Shown: one piece after another, positions 25,738 to 35,401 of the stretch
Layout of the letters: the number at the start of each line of letters is the position of its first letter
Numbering within the stretch: the stretch's first letter is position 1
Assembly (NCBI RefSeq): GCF_023278045.1
Contig: NZ_CP056783.1
Location: forward strand, 248,001 to 312,000
Source of the DNA: Flavobacterium sp. K5-23
GTDB lineage: Bacteria > Bacteroidota > Bacteroidia > Flavobacteriales > Flavobacteriaceae
Direction: 5' to 3'
Length of the DNA: 64,000 nt
Notes under the pieces: model-generated
What the model was told of the DNA's origin: nothing
Database searches by the model: none
Seen by the model: only the letters and a program-made list of their open reading frames with translations
Program-made: the position numbers and the translations under genes

Positions 25738-27087
25738 ATGCTAAACATATCTGACAATAACAAAACAAACATTCAGGATTTACAGAAGTTTGAAACAATT
25801 AGGAATTTGAGCCTACGTTCAAGTTCAAGAATGTTGAATAAAATCATAGTAACAGTTTGTGTTTTAGGAATTCTAGTTCTGTTCCTACCTTGGACACAAA
25901 ACATTTCCGGTTCTGGTGCAGTGACTACCTTGAAACCTAATCAAAGACCACAGTCAATACAAAGCGTTATTTCTGGTCGAATAGAAAAATGGTATGTTCA
26001 GGAAGGGGATTTCGTGAATGAAGGGGACACTATTCTTTTCATTTCGGAAATTAAAGAGGATTATATGGATCCTAATTTAGTAGCCAATACTAAAAATCAG
26101 CTAAACGCTAAAAAATCATCCTTAGATTCCTACGGTTCAAAAGTGAATACGCTATCAAGTCAAATTCATTTTATAGAAAGCGAAAAAGGATTAAAATTAG
26201 AGCAAGCACAAAACAAGATACAACAGTCGCTTTTAAAAATAAAAAGTGATAGTATGGATCTAGTTGCTGTAAAAACACAGCTTAAGATTGCAAACACTCA
26301 ATTTAATCGTTCAGTTCAATTGAACAATGAAGGGTTAAAACCGTTGACTGATGTAGAGGACAAAAGATTAAAGCTTCAAGAAGTTGATGCTAAAATCATC
26401 ACTCAAGAGAATAAATTTCTATCCAGTAAAAATGAATATATCAATGCTAAAGTAGAAATCAATAGAATTACAGCGGAATATTCTGAAAAAGTATCCAAAG
26501 CACAAAGCGACCAATACACTGCTTTGAGCAATCAATTTGATACTGAAGCTCAGGTTAACAAACTAGAGAATCAATATGCAAATTACAGCATTCGAAACGG
26601 TATGTACTACATAAAAGCACCACAAAGCGGGTATGTAAATAGAGTTTTACAAGCAGGAATAGGCCAAACTGTAAAAGAAGGAACTCCTATAGTGAGCATT
26701 ATGCCAGCACAATATGACATTGCAGTAGAAACCTATGTTGACCCAATCGATTTGCCTTTGATCAACAGAGGAGAAAAAGTACGTGTTTGGTTTGATGGAT
26801 GGCCTACCATCGTATTCTCAGGATGGCCTGATATGTCTTATGGAACTTTTGGAGGTGAGATTGTTGCTATCGAAAATTTCATTAGTGACAACGGTAAATA
26901 TCGAATACTAATTGCTCCTGATAAAACAGAGGCCGCTTGGCCAAAAAAGATTAGCATAGGGTCTGGAGCAGAAACAATCGCTCTGCTTGACACCGTGCCT
27001 ATTTGGTTCGAAGTATGGAGAGTCTTAAATGGTTTTCCACCAAATTATTACAAATCGACATCAATAATTGATAAAGAGAAAAAATAA
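25738..27087 (+). CDS. HlyD-family periplasmic adaptor (membrane fusion protein)
   Basis: This 449-residue protein has a short cytoplasmic N-terminus and one membrane helix (about 36-56, IIVTVCVLGILVLFLPW). The first lipoyl half-motif is VISGRIEKWYVQEGDFVNEGDTI. A long alpha-helical hairpin (about 115-285, Lys/Gln/Asn-rich) follows, then the second lipoyl half (YYIKAPQSGYVNRVLQAGIGQ) and a beta-barrel domain. It links the ABC exporter to the outer-membrane channel. The start lies 3 nt after the ABC stop, and its own stop overlaps the TolC start by one base. Confidence 0.93.
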   Translation: MLNISDNNKTNIQDLQKFETIRNLSLRSSSRMLNKIIVTVCVLGILVLFLPWTQNISGSGAVTTLKPNQRPQSIQSVISGRIEKWYVQEGDFVNEGDTILFISEIKEDYMDPNLVANTKNQLNAKKSSLDSYGSKVNTLSSQIHFIESEKGLKLEQAQNKIQQSLLKIKSDSMDLVAVKTQLKIANTQFNRSVQLNNEGLKPLTDVEDKRLKLQEVDAKIITQENKFLSSKNEYINAKVEINRITAEYSEKVSKAQSDQYTALSNQFDTEAQVNKLENQYANYSIRNGMYYIKAPQSGYVNRVLQAGIGQTVKEGTPIVSIMPAQYDIAVETYVDPIDLPLINRGEKVRVWFDGWPTIVFSGWPDMSYGTFGGEIVAIENFISDNGKYRILIAPDKTEAAWPKKISIGSGAETIALLDTVPIWFEVWRVLNGFPPNYYKSTSIIDKEKK

Positions 27088-28505
27088 TGAAACAGTTACT
27101 TTTTATTTTACTGCTGCTTGGGTATGCTGTTTTTGGACAAGAACCAAACAATAGTACACAAGTATTGCTAGATAACACATCCAAAGAGTTTACTTATAAT
27201 GAGTATCTTGGTTATGTAAAAAAATACCATCCATTAGTTAAAAACGCCAATTTAGAAATCAATAAAGCACAAGCCAACTTGATGATGGCTCGTGGTGGGT
27301 TTGACCCAAAAATTGAAGTTGACTTTAAGGAAAAACAGTTTAAAAACAAAGAATACTATTCGATACTAAACAGCAGTTTTAAAATTCCTACTTGGTATGG
27401 AATCGAAATAAAAGCGGGTTTTGACAACAATGAAGGTGTTTATTTGAATCCTGAAAACACAGTGCCGAACCAAGGATTAACATCTTTAGGAATTAGCATT
27501 CCGTTAGGACAAGGTTTATTCATCAACCAAAGAATGGCTGATGTACGCAAGGCAAAAATTCAAATGCAACTGAGTCAGGCTGAACGAAAACTACAAGCAA
27601 TTGCTGTTTTATATGATGCCTCTGTTGCTTATTTTAATTGGAAGAAAAACTTCAATGAAGTAAAACTATATGAAACTTATAGCAGCAATGCACAAATTCG
27701 TTTTAACGGAATAAGGTCCCTTATAAAAGCAGGAGACAAACCTGCAATTGATAGTATCGAAGCTGGGATTATTGTAAAAAATCGACTTCTAAGCTTGGAA
27801 GATTCACAACTAAAACTAACCAAATCAAAATTAGAATTATCTAATTTCCTTTGGCTGGATAACACAATCCCATTAGAGCTATCGGACGAAATTACTCCTG
27901 AATCACAATTAGAATTCACCATTCAAGAGACCTTAAAAACTAATGATTTATTAGATAATGAATTCTCAATAAACAATCACCCAAAAATTAATGCTTTAGA
28001 AAGTAAAATCGACATTTTGACTGTCGAGAAGAAACTAAAAGCTAATATGTTGTTGCCCAAAATTGATGTTGGTTATTCGTATTTAGCCGAACCAAGCTAT
28101 ATTGACAACTATCAATTTGAAGATTATAAAATAGGTTTGAATTTTTATTTCCCTTTATTTTTAAGGAAAGAACGGGGAAGTTTAAAATTAGCAAAATATA
28201 AAATTCAAGAAACAGAGTTTATATTGAGTCTGGAAAAAGTCCAACTTTCGAATAAAATAAATGCTCAAAAAATAGAAATTCAATCTCTGCAAAAACAAAA
28301 AAACATAATAAAAGGATTAGTAAAGGACAACGCGACGATGTTACTCTCTGAGGAACGCTTATTTTCTTTTGGCGAAAGTTCGTTGTTTTTAATTAACACT
28401 CGAGAGAATAATTTAGTCAGTGCTCAACTCGCTTCCATCGTTTTAGAAAACCGATTTTACATCTCAAATTCGGAGCTTTTTAAAATTATGGCCAATCCTG
28501 ATTAA
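27087..28505 (+). CDS. TolC-family outer-membrane efflux protein
   Basis: This 472-residue protein has a signal peptide (MKQLLFILLLLGYAVFGQ). Two helical repeats follow: YVKKYHPLVKNANLEINKAQANLMMARGGFDP opens the first and NHPKINALESKIDILTVEKKLKANMLLPKIDVGY the second. It would form the outer-membrane channel for the ABC/HlyD pair. The ATG is in a TAATG overlap with the HlyD gene, so translation is coupled. Length and repeat structure are normal for the family. Confidence 0.92.
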   Translation: MKQLLFILLLLGYAVFGQEPNNSTQVLLDNTSKEFTYNEYLGYVKKYHPLVKNANLEINKAQANLMMARGGFDPKIEVDFKEKQFKNKEYYSILNSSFKIPTWYGIEIKAGFDNNEGVYLNPENTVPNQGLTSLGISIPLGQGLFINQRMADVRKAKIQMQLSQAERKLQAIAVLYDASVAYFNWKKNFNEVKLYETYSSNAQIRFNGIRSLIKAGDKPAIDSIEAGIIVKNRLLSLEDSQLKLTKSKLELSNFLWLDNTIPLELSDEITPESQLEFTIQETLKTNDLLDNEFSINNHPKINALESKIDILTVEKKLKANMLLPKIDVGYSYLAEPSYIDNYQFEDYKIGLNFYFPLFLRKERGSLKLAKYKIQETEFILSLEKVQLSNKINAQKIEIQSLQKQKNIIKGLVKDNATMLLSEERLFSFGESSLFLINTRENNLVSAQLASIVLENRFYISNSELFKIMANPD

Positions 28506-28616
28506 ATAATTGAAAAATCGTACTTTAGCAATCCAAATAATATGTTTTGGGTTTAATGGGAATTTAAAAACCCTTGTTTACGAATCGATATTGGTTAATT
28601 CAGTAATTTTTAGAAG

Positions 28617-29195
28617 ATGAAAAAAATAATAGCATTCTGTTTGACTTTGATGTTTATGAGTTGTAAAACAAATCAACAAATTCAAACCACAGTAATTTCA
28701 CCAAATACAGAAATCGCTTCTGAACCTGATAAAAGTCCAGAAGTAAAACCAACAGAAAATATGTTAATAGGTAAAAAATCAATGAGCGACTTACAACAGA
28801 CGCCATTTAATAGTTGGTTTACTCCAGGTTTTGAAAATTATTCCCCAAATTCAGAAACTATTGCCGCATTAAAAAACGCAACCGATGGTATTCAAATAAA
28901 AATTTTTATGGGGACTTGGTGTGAAGACAGTCAAAACCAAGTCCCTCATTTTTATCAAATACTAAAACAAATTAATTTTGATGAAGATAAAGTAACATTG
29001 GTTACCGTTGACCGGAATAAGACCACCACAGATCATCTGGAAGCAGGTTTAAACATTACCAATGTACCTACATTTATTTTTTACAAAAACGAAATTGAAA
29101 TCAACCGAATCGTAGAACTTCCAAAAGAATCATTAGAAAAAGACCTTTTAAAGATTGTTTCTGGACAACCTTATAAACACTCTTACGAAAAGTAA
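28617..29195 (+). CDS. Thioredoxin-fold lipoprotein with CxxS active site
   Basis: This 192-residue protein has a lipoprotein signal (MKKIIAFCLTLMFMSC, Cys16). A thioredoxin domain spans about 80-185. The active-site segment is MGTWCEDSQNQVP with Cys102-Glu-Asp-Ser105, so only one redox cysteine remains. The cis-Pro loop is TNVPTFIFYKN (Pro151). A CxxS centre favours mixed-disulfide or isomerase-like chemistry over net oxidation or reduction, as known for monothiol thioredoxin-fold proteins; the role here is an inference. It follows the export cassette by 111 bp and may be independent. Confidence 0.85.
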   Translation: MKKIIAFCLTLMFMSCKTNQQIQTTVISPNTEIASEPDKSPEVKPTENMLIGKKSMSDLQQTPFNSWFTPGFENYSPNSETIAALKNATDGIQIKIFMGTWCEDSQNQVPHFYQILKQINFDEDKVTLVTVDRNKTTTDHLEAGLNITNVPTFIFYKNEIEINRIVELPKESLEKDLLKIVSGQPYKHSYEK

Positions 29196-29200
29196 AAATA

Positions 29201-29225
29201 AAAGCTCCAATTTGGAGCTTTTGTT
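29201..29225 (+). terminator. Terminator after the thioredoxin-like gene
   Basis: The stem AAAGCTCCAA/TTGGAGCTTT has a one-base gap that opens to a small loop and is followed by TTGTTTTATTT. Confidence 0.8.
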
Positions 29226-29376
29226 TTATTTACAATTAATCATTTATCCTTTCATAATACGATTTCTCAATCATTTATTGATAATCGAGATGAATAAATT
29301 TACTCATCTTTAAGTTATGTAAACTAGACAAATCTCATTGTACTATTTCTATTAAAGAATTTCCAATAGAAAGTTG

Positions 29377-29384
29377 TATTTTTG
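29377..29384 (+). promoter_or_regulatory. -7 box of the map promoter
   Basis: TATTTTTG matches TAnnTTTG, with 18 nt between the box and the ATG at 29403. It overlaps the TTG of the longer reading frame at 29382, which is therefore not used. Confidence 0.6.
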
Positions 29385-29402
29385 CAGCTGAAATTAAATA
29401 TC

Positions 29403-30221
29403 ATGATTATTCCAAAAAACCGCGAGGAAATAGAATTAATGCGCGAAAGTGCATTAATAGTATCGAAAACATTAGGAATGATTGCTTCTGAAATAAAAGA
29501 AGGAGTCACCACTTTATATTTAGACAAACTAGCTGAAGAGTTCATTCGTGATCACGGGGCTGTTCCTAGTTTCCTAGGCTTGTATGATTTTCCAAACTCA
29601 TTATGTATGAGTCCAAATTCACAAGTGGTACATGGAATACCAAATAACACTCCTCTTGAAAGTGGAGATGTAATTTCTGTTGACTGTGGTGCATTCAAAA
29701 ATGGATATCATGGAGATCACGCGTATTCTTTCGAGATTGGCGAAGTAGCTCCTGAAACTAAAAAATTATTACAAATTACCAAAGAATCCCTTTACGTAGG
29801 AATCCGAGAATTCAAATTGGGAAACCGCGTGGAAGATGTTGGTAATGCCATTCAAAAATATACTGAATCTCATGGTTATGGTGTGGTACGTGAATTAGTA
29901 GGACACGGATTAGGTCAAAAAATGCACGAAGATCCAGAAATGCCAAATTACGGAAAACGTGGACGAGGAAAACTTTTTATCGAAGGAATGGTAGTTGCCA
30001 TCGAACCGATGATTAACATGGGTACAAAAAACATTAAACAACATAAAGACGGTTGGACAATCACCACAGCTGATGGAAAACCAAGTGCACATTTCGAGCA
30101 TGACGTAGCTATTATTGACGGAAAACCGGAAATTTTATCCACTTTTGCTTATGTATATCAAGCATTAGGAATAGTGAGTAATGAAGAAGATGAATTTAGA
30201 AAAATTCCTTTAGTATTGTAA
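29403..30221 (+). CDS. map: Type I methionine aminopeptidase
   Basis: This 272-residue enzyme removes the initiator Met from nascent proteins. All five metal ligands are visible: Asp94 (SVDCGAF), Asp105 (GYHGDHAYSFE), His168 (GHGLGQKMHE), Glu201 (VVAIEPM) and Glu232 (AHFEHDVAI). His78 in VVHGIP also matches the active site. The ATG at 29403 (MIIPKNREEIELMRES) is the family start. Its stop overlaps the next start by one base (TAATG). Confidence 0.96.
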   Translation: MIIPKNREEIELMRESALIVSKTLGMIASEIKEGVTTLYLDKLAEEFIRDHGAVPSFLGLYDFPNSLCMSPNSQVVHGIPNNTPLESGDVISVDCGAFKNGYHGDHAYSFEIGEVAPETKKLLQITKESLYVGIREFKLGNRVEDVGNAIQKYTESHGYGVVRELVGHGLGQKMHEDPEMPNYGKRGRGKLFIEGMVVAIEPMINMGTKNIKQHKDGWTITTADGKPSAHFEHDVAIIDGKPEILSTFAYVYQALGIVSNEEDEFRKIPLVL

Positions 30222-30985
30222 TGAAAAAACTTTTCAAACTCGTACTCAACACCATCCCTCGTCCAATTCTTATTCGTTTAAGTTATGTGGCTCGACCTGT
30301 TTTAGCTTTAGCTTTAAAAGGAGACAAATTTACTGACCCTATCGACGGGAAAAGTTTTAAAATGTTTTTGCCTTACGGTTACGGGACACAAAGAAATAAC
30401 GTTTTATCTCCAAGTACCCTTTCTCTTGAAAGACACCGTTTGTTATGGTTGTACTTGAATGACAAAACCGATTTCTTTACAGCTCCAAAAAAAGTCTTGC
30501 ATTTTGCACCAGAACAGGCTTTCTACAAATTGTTTGGAAACCAGAAGAATCTGGATTACACAACAACCGATTTGTTTTCACCTCTCGCCGATGTGAAAGC
30601 TGATATTTGTGATTTGCCTTTTGAGGATAATCAATACGACGTAATATTATGTAATCACGTATTAGAACATATTCCTGATGACACTAAAGCGATGCAAGAA
30701 TTATATCGTGTGTTGAAACCAGGTGGAATGGCTATATTACAAATTCCGCAAGAATTATCAAGAGCAACAACTTTTGCTGATGATACAATTACAGATCAAA
30801 AAGAACGTGCCAAAATCTTTGGTCAATACGACCACGTACGTATTTATGGAAGGGATTATTTTGACAAATTAAGATCTATAGGATTTAAGGTTATCGAAGA
30901 GGACTATACTAATAAAATTGCTCCTGAATTAGTGGAGAAATATTGCCTAGCAAAAGGAGAAATTATTCCAGTTTGTTTTAAATAA
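30221..30985 (+). CDS. Class I SAM-dependent methyltransferase (Methyltransf_11 type)
   Basis: This 254-residue protein has its methyltransferase core at about 100-190. YTTTDLFSPLADVKADICDLPFEDNQYDVILCNHVLEHIPDD is followed by LYRVLKPGGMAILQIPQ. The N-terminal 90 residues (PRPILIRLSYVARPVLALAL, MFLPYGYGTQRNNVLSPSTLSLERHR) are specific to a Bacteroidota subfamily. It is translationally coupled to map. The substrate is unknown. Confidence 0.85.
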   Translation: MKKLFKLVLNTIPRPILIRLSYVARPVLALALKGDKFTDPIDGKSFKMFLPYGYGTQRNNVLSPSTLSLERHRLLWLYLNDKTDFFTAPKKVLHFAPEQAFYKLFGNQKNLDYTTTDLFSPLADVKADICDLPFEDNQYDVILCNHVLEHIPDDTKAMQELYRVLKPGGMAILQIPQELSRATTFADDTITDQKERAKIFGQYDHVRIYGRDYFDKLRSIGFKVIEEDYTNKIAPELVEKYCLAKGEIIPVCFK

Positions 30986-31006
30986 TATCTTACACTCTAA
31001 AATACA

Positions 31007-31038
31007 AAAGCCCGCTAAACAAAAGTTTAGCGGGCTTT
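31007..31038. terminator. Shared terminator of the methyltransferase and M16 genes
   Basis: A 14-bp perfect stem AAAGCCCGCTAAAC/GTTTAGCGGGCTTT with a 4-nt loop lies between convergent stops. Confidence 0.88.
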
Positions 31039-31058
31039 CAATTTAATAAACCAACAAT

Positions 31059-33872
31059 TTATTTTATATTCTCCGGCATCAACATTCCGATAACTTTATC
31101 TTTAGTAAGATATTTTTTCGCAATATTTTGAATATCCTTTGCTGTAATATTATTAATTTGTTCTTCGGTTTTAAGTACTTCTTCAGCATTAGAACCATTA
31201 ACAAAAGATTTTGAAAAATTACTTAACCAATATCTATTCTCTTTAATATCTTTTTTATAGTCAAGTAACTCCCCTTCTTTAAATTTAACAACATCTTTTT
31301 CCTCAGGACCGTTGTCAATTATTTTCTGTAATTCTTTCATTGCAGAAGCAATTAACTTTTCAGCATTTTCTGGACCACAAGGGAAACCAATCGTGAAATT
31401 AAAAGCTCCGTTTGGCACTTTATTCATACTTCCTCTTGCACTTACACCATAAACACCACTTTCATTTTCTCTTAATTCTTCGATTAGTTTAATGGTTAAA
31501 ACTTCTCCTAAAGCTTGCATTGAGAAAGCGTCTTTTGCTGAATAAGCAGCGTCACCATAATACATAATTGTTACATTACTTTTTGGATCTGTACCTTTAT
31601 TAACTACTTTCTTAATATCTCCTTTCAACATTCTATAACCTAAATCAACCGCTTTTTCTCTCTTAGCTGAAGCTGGTAATGAAGCAAGGTATTTTACAGA
31701 AAAATCTTCGATTGCTTTGTCATCAACATTCCCTACAAAATAGAATTCAAAATCTCCTGCATTTGCAAAACGTTCTTTGTATTTAGAATATGCTAATTCA
31801 TAATCAGTCGTTTCCCAACTTTTCTTATTTGGAAAAATCCCATTAAATCTTGGATTCTCTTTATTCAAATAAGTGTAAAATTCTTGTTGGAAGAAGTAAT
31901 TTGGTTGTGACGCTAAATTATCAAAGAAAGCAGCTTGCTTTTGTTTATACCCTTCAAAAGCGTCTTTATCTAAATTCAAATCAGTAAAATAAGCGTGAAC
32001 CGTTTGAAATAAATATTCTAAATCCTTAGGAGTACTATTCCCTCTAAATCCTTCAGTAGTTGTCCCAATATATGGACTTGCATTAGCAATTTTACCAGAC
32101 ATAAACTTATTGATGTCATTCAGTTTTAATCCTGAAAATCCAGCTTGAGTTAAAGCTCCATTAGCAAATTGAACTTTTTTAATATCGTCATTTGAATACA
32201 TATTTGTACCTCCAAAACTGATTGCTTCCATAAGCACTTCATCATTTTTGAAATCTGTTTTCTTATAAGTAACCTTGACACCATTAGATAAAACTAATGT
32301 AGTTGTACCTAATTTAGCATTGTTTTCTTTCTTTATTACACTTCCAGATTTTATTTCATTTCGCAATAATCCTGTTACAGCTTCCGATTCTTTATAGGCA
32401 ATAACATCATCTGAATTAACGTTTAAAGCATCTAAAACTTCCTGTTCTGTTACTTTTTTCAACCCTTCTTTTTCTGGGGCAGTGATAACCACAACTCTGT
32501 TGTCTTCTTTTACAAATCCTTTGATAAATTCATTAACTTCTTTTAATTCAATTTTCGGAAGTATTTGTTTTATCATTGCAAATTCCCATTCTATTCCAGG
32601 AGCAGGACTGTTCTTTAAGAAATTAGACTGGTATTCACCAACAAAATTATCGGAATTTGTTTTATCTCTATCGTTAAAAGCTTTTTCATACTGTGCAAAA
32701 TATTCCGCTTTTGCTCTGTCTAACTCGCTTTGGGTAAAACCGAATTTCTTCGCTCTTTCGTTTTCAGTTACTAACACTTTCAAAGCAGAAATTTGTTTGT
32801 CTTCCTGAACCATTGCAAACGACTGATACGCTTCTTTAGTTCTTGCAAATGTTCCACCGTGATAAGAATATCCAAAAGTAAAAGGGGGTGTTGGTGAATT
32901 TGTCAATTCGCCTAATCTGTTATTAAGTACGGTTGTAAACAATCCTTCCACTAAATCCGCTTTGTAATCACCTATTGTGATTTTAGCCGTTGGTGTTCCA
33001 TAATCTTTATACACTAACTGAATTCGTGTAGATGATGCCTCTTTATCACTCTCTATTGCGACAAAAGTTTCTTTATGGTTAGGCACTTCATATACCAAAC
33101 GTGTTTTCTCATTTTTAGGATTTTGATATTTATCAAAATGCGCTATGATTTTTTGTTCCATTGCTGCAACATCAATATCCCCAACAACGATTACACTCAT
33201 CAAGTTTGGACGATACCAATCTTTATAGTAACTAACTAGTTTATCGTGAGTGAAATTTTCTAAAATCTCTTTTTTACCAATTGGTAAACGATCCGCATAG
33301 TGTGAGTTATGCATCATTTTCGGCAAATATCTGCCCATCATTCTCTTATCGGCACCAAGACCAATACGGTACTCTTCAAGAACAACTCCTCTTTCTTTAT
33401 CGATTTCTTGAGGCGTTAAATCAGCATTGAAAGCCCAGTCTTCAATAATATTGAAACCGTTTTCTAATTTCTCTGGACTGTCTGAAGGAATAGGTAAAAA
33501 ATATACGGTCTCATCAAAACTGGTATAAGCGTTTAAATGCTGCCCGAATTTCACACCGATACTTTGTAGGTAATCAACTAATTTGTTTTTTGGGAAACGT
33601 TTAGTTCCATTAAAACACATATGCTCCATAAAGTGAGCTAATCCTTGTTGTTCATTACTCTCAAGGATAGATCCTGCGTTAACAACCAGTCGTAAAGTAA
33701 CTTTATTCTCTGGTTTGGCATTTTTCTTGATGTAATAAGTTAATCCGTTTTTTAACTTTCCTGTTTTAACAGTCGAATCAAAAGGGATTGCTTTAGAATA
33801 ATCAATTTCCTGTGCGAAAATTGAAACTGGAAATAATAATAGCCCTAAAGCTATTTTACTAAGTTGTTTCAT
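31059..33872 (-). CDS. Exported M16-family metallopeptidase (two-domain pitrilysin type)
   Basis: This 937-residue protein has a signal peptide (MKQLSKIALGLLLFPVSIFAQ). The inverted zinc motif HxxEH is His80-Glu83-His84 (QGLAHFMEHMCFNGT), with the distal Glu in ERGVVLEEYRIGL. The C-terminal half is an inactive M16_C-type repeat (KVVNKGTDPKSNVTIMYYGD; RENESGVYGVSARGSMNK carries the family R/Y-containing substrate loop). Such secreted peptidases degrade oligopeptides in the periplasm. It is monocistronic, divergent from the Plug gene. Confidence 0.93.
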   Translation of the reverse strand: MKQLSKIALGLLLFPVSIFAQEIDYSKAIPFDSTVKTGKLKNGLTYYIKKNAKPENKVTLRLVVNAGSILESNEQQGLAHFMEHMCFNGTKRFPKNKLVDYLQSIGVKFGQHLNAYTSFDETVYFLPIPSDSPEKLENGFNIIEDWAFNADLTPQEIDKERGVVLEEYRIGLGADKRMMGRYLPKMMHNSHYADRLPIGKKEILENFTHDKLVSYYKDWYRPNLMSVIVVGDIDVAAMEQKIIAHFDKYQNPKNEKTRLVYEVPNHKETFVAIESDKEASSTRIQLVYKDYGTPTAKITIGDYKADLVEGLFTTVLNNRLGELTNSPTPPFTFGYSYHGGTFARTKEAYQSFAMVQEDKQISALKVLVTENERAKKFGFTQSELDRAKAEYFAQYEKAFNDRDKTNSDNFVGEYQSNFLKNSPAPGIEWEFAMIKQILPKIELKEVNEFIKGFVKEDNRVVVITAPEKEGLKKVTEQEVLDALNVNSDDVIAYKESEAVTGLLRNEIKSGSVIKKENNAKLGTTTLVLSNGVKVTYKKTDFKNDEVLMEAISFGGTNMYSNDDIKKVQFANGALTQAGFSGLKLNDINKFMSGKIANASPYIGTTTEGFRGNSTPKDLEYLFQTVHAYFTDLNLDKDAFEGYKQKQAAFFDNLASQPNYFFQQEFYTYLNKENPRFNGIFPNKKSWETTDYELAYSKYKERFANAGDFEFYFVGNVDDKAIEDFSVKYLASLPASAKREKAVDLGYRMLKGDIKKVVNKGTDPKSNVTIMYYGDAAYSAKDAFSMQALGEVLTIKLIEELRENESGVYGVSARGSMNKVPNGAFNFTIGFPCGPENAEKLIASAMKELQKIIDNGPEEKDVVKFKEGELLDYKKDIKENRYWLSNFSKSFVNGSNAEEVLKTEEQINNITAKDIQNIAKKYLTKDKVIGMLMPENIK

Positions 33873-34053
33873 AAAAATTGGTTTGTTTTTTGGGTAAATC
33901 TAAACAGATTACTTTAATTATTCCCTATTATTACAAAATAATTAACAGAATTTACTCACAAAGAATGATTCCAAATAATATTAAAAAAAGTAAACTTCTA
34001 TAAATGAAGTGTAATCATTATCTTTACAAGGCCTTACAAAACAATGCGTAAAT

Positions 34054-35322
34054 ATGACATCTAAATCCTGTTTCAATATATTCCTCTTCTTTCTTTTTCT
34101 GCTTTCGGCTCATTTTTCTTATGCCCAAATAGAAAATGAAGTCGCTCCACCTTTTAACATCAAAACTATTTCTTTCGTTCAAAATAATCAAAACACCATT
34201 CCTATTTACCCTTTAGGAAGTGGTTTTCAATTACAGTTTGATGATTTGTATGGAAATGAAGCCGATTATTATTACGAAATTATTCATTGTGATTACAATT
34301 GGGTACATTCAGAAATACCCAAAAACGAATATCTTCTAGGTTTCGATAATCAAAGAATTCAGAATTACACCAATTCATTCAATACCTTACAGATTTATTC
34401 ACACTATGTTTTGTCAATTCCTAATCAACAAACACAGTCCCTTCGCATCAGCGGGAATTATATACTGAAAGTTCTCAACAATGACAGAGAAATTGTTTTT
34501 ACTAGGAAATTCATCCTTTATGAAGATTTAGCCACCGTCCCGTTACAAATTAAAAGGGCTAGAACGGTTAACAATCTCGAGTACAAACACAATCTCGAAT
34601 TTTCCATAAAATCAAAAACAATCAATTTTCAAAACGCTTTGAAAAACGTCAAAGTGGTTTTACTTCAAAACGGACAATTTTATAATGCCATAAAAAACGT
34701 GGTTCCACAATACACTATAGGAAATGATTTAATTTACAAATACGACACTGAAACTCAATTTTGGGCCGGAAATGAGTATTTGTATTTTGAAAATAAAGAC
34801 ATCAGAGCCGCTAATAATAATATATCCCGTGTGGATTATAGTAGCGAAGTATACAATTCGCTTTTATACACTAATAATGCGAGAGCTAACTTTCCATATT
34901 CAATTACAGAAGATATTAACGGCAATTTTTTAATTCGTAATTTTAATTCTTCAAACAGTGAAACCGAAGCGGATTATGCTTGGGTTTACTTTAGCCTTTC
35001 CGCACCTACATTTAGGTTAAACAAAGACATTTATATAACGGGAATGTTTAACAACTATAGCCTTTTGCCTGAATATAAAATGGAGTTTAATGCAAAGAAA
35101 GGGATTTATGAAAAAGCCATATTAATTAAACAGGGCTTTACTAATTTTCAGTACCTGATTTCGGATAATAAAGGAAAAATCGACTATGAAAATGCAATAG
35201 ACGGTAATTTTTATCAAACCGAAAATGACTATACCGTTCTGGTATATTATAGAGAAAACACAGGTCGGTATGACAGGGTTATTGGGAAAGGAAATTCCAA
35301 TTCGCTAAATATCATAAATTAA
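34054..35322 (+). CDS. Type IX secretion system Plug protein (DUF5103 family)
   Basis: This 422-residue protein has a signal peptide (MTSKSCFNIFLFFLFLLSAHFSYAQ). The family pattern follows: PFNIKTISFVQNNQNTIPIYPLGSGFQLQFDDLYGNEADYYYEIIHCDYNW, then a beta-rich core and a C-terminal CBM48-like part (DIYITGMFNNYSLLPEYKMEF). In F. johnsoniae a protein of this family closes the SprA translocon pore when no substrate is engaged. A near-consensus TATCTTTA box lies upstream. The family assignment is firm; the role follows the characterised homologue. Confidence 0.88.
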   Translation: MTSKSCFNIFLFFLFLLSAHFSYAQIENEVAPPFNIKTISFVQNNQNTIPIYPLGSGFQLQFDDLYGNEADYYYEIIHCDYNWVHSEIPKNEYLLGFDNQRIQNYTNSFNTLQIYSHYVLSIPNQQTQSLRISGNYILKVLNNDREIVFTRKFILYEDLATVPLQIKRARTVNNLEYKHNLEFSIKSKTINFQNALKNVKVVLLQNGQFYNAIKNVVPQYTIGNDLIYKYDTETQFWAGNEYLYFENKDIRAANNNISRVDYSSEVYNSLLYTNNARANFPYSITEDINGNFLIRNFNSSNSETEADYAWVYFSLSAPTFRLNKDIYITGMFNNYSLLPEYKMEFNAKKGIYEKAILIKQGFTNFQYLISDNKGKIDYENAIDGNFYQTENDYTVLVYYRENTGRYDRVIGKGNSNSLNIIN

Positions 35323-35362
35323 AATATTAAGTTAAAAACAGCCAAACCCATTCAAAATTTTG

Positions 35363-35370
35363 TAGTTTTG
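35363..35370 (+). promoter_or_regulatory. -7 box of the apaG promoter
   Basis: TAGTTTTG matches TAnnTTTG 31 nt before the apaG ATG. Confidence 0.5.
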
Positions 35371-35401
35371 TTGTAAATAAACACATATTTATCAATTTGA
35401 T

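Noticed and set aside
34054..35322. Start of a full T9SS gene cluster
   Set aside because: Only the Plug homologue is present; no sprA, porV or gld genes flank it.
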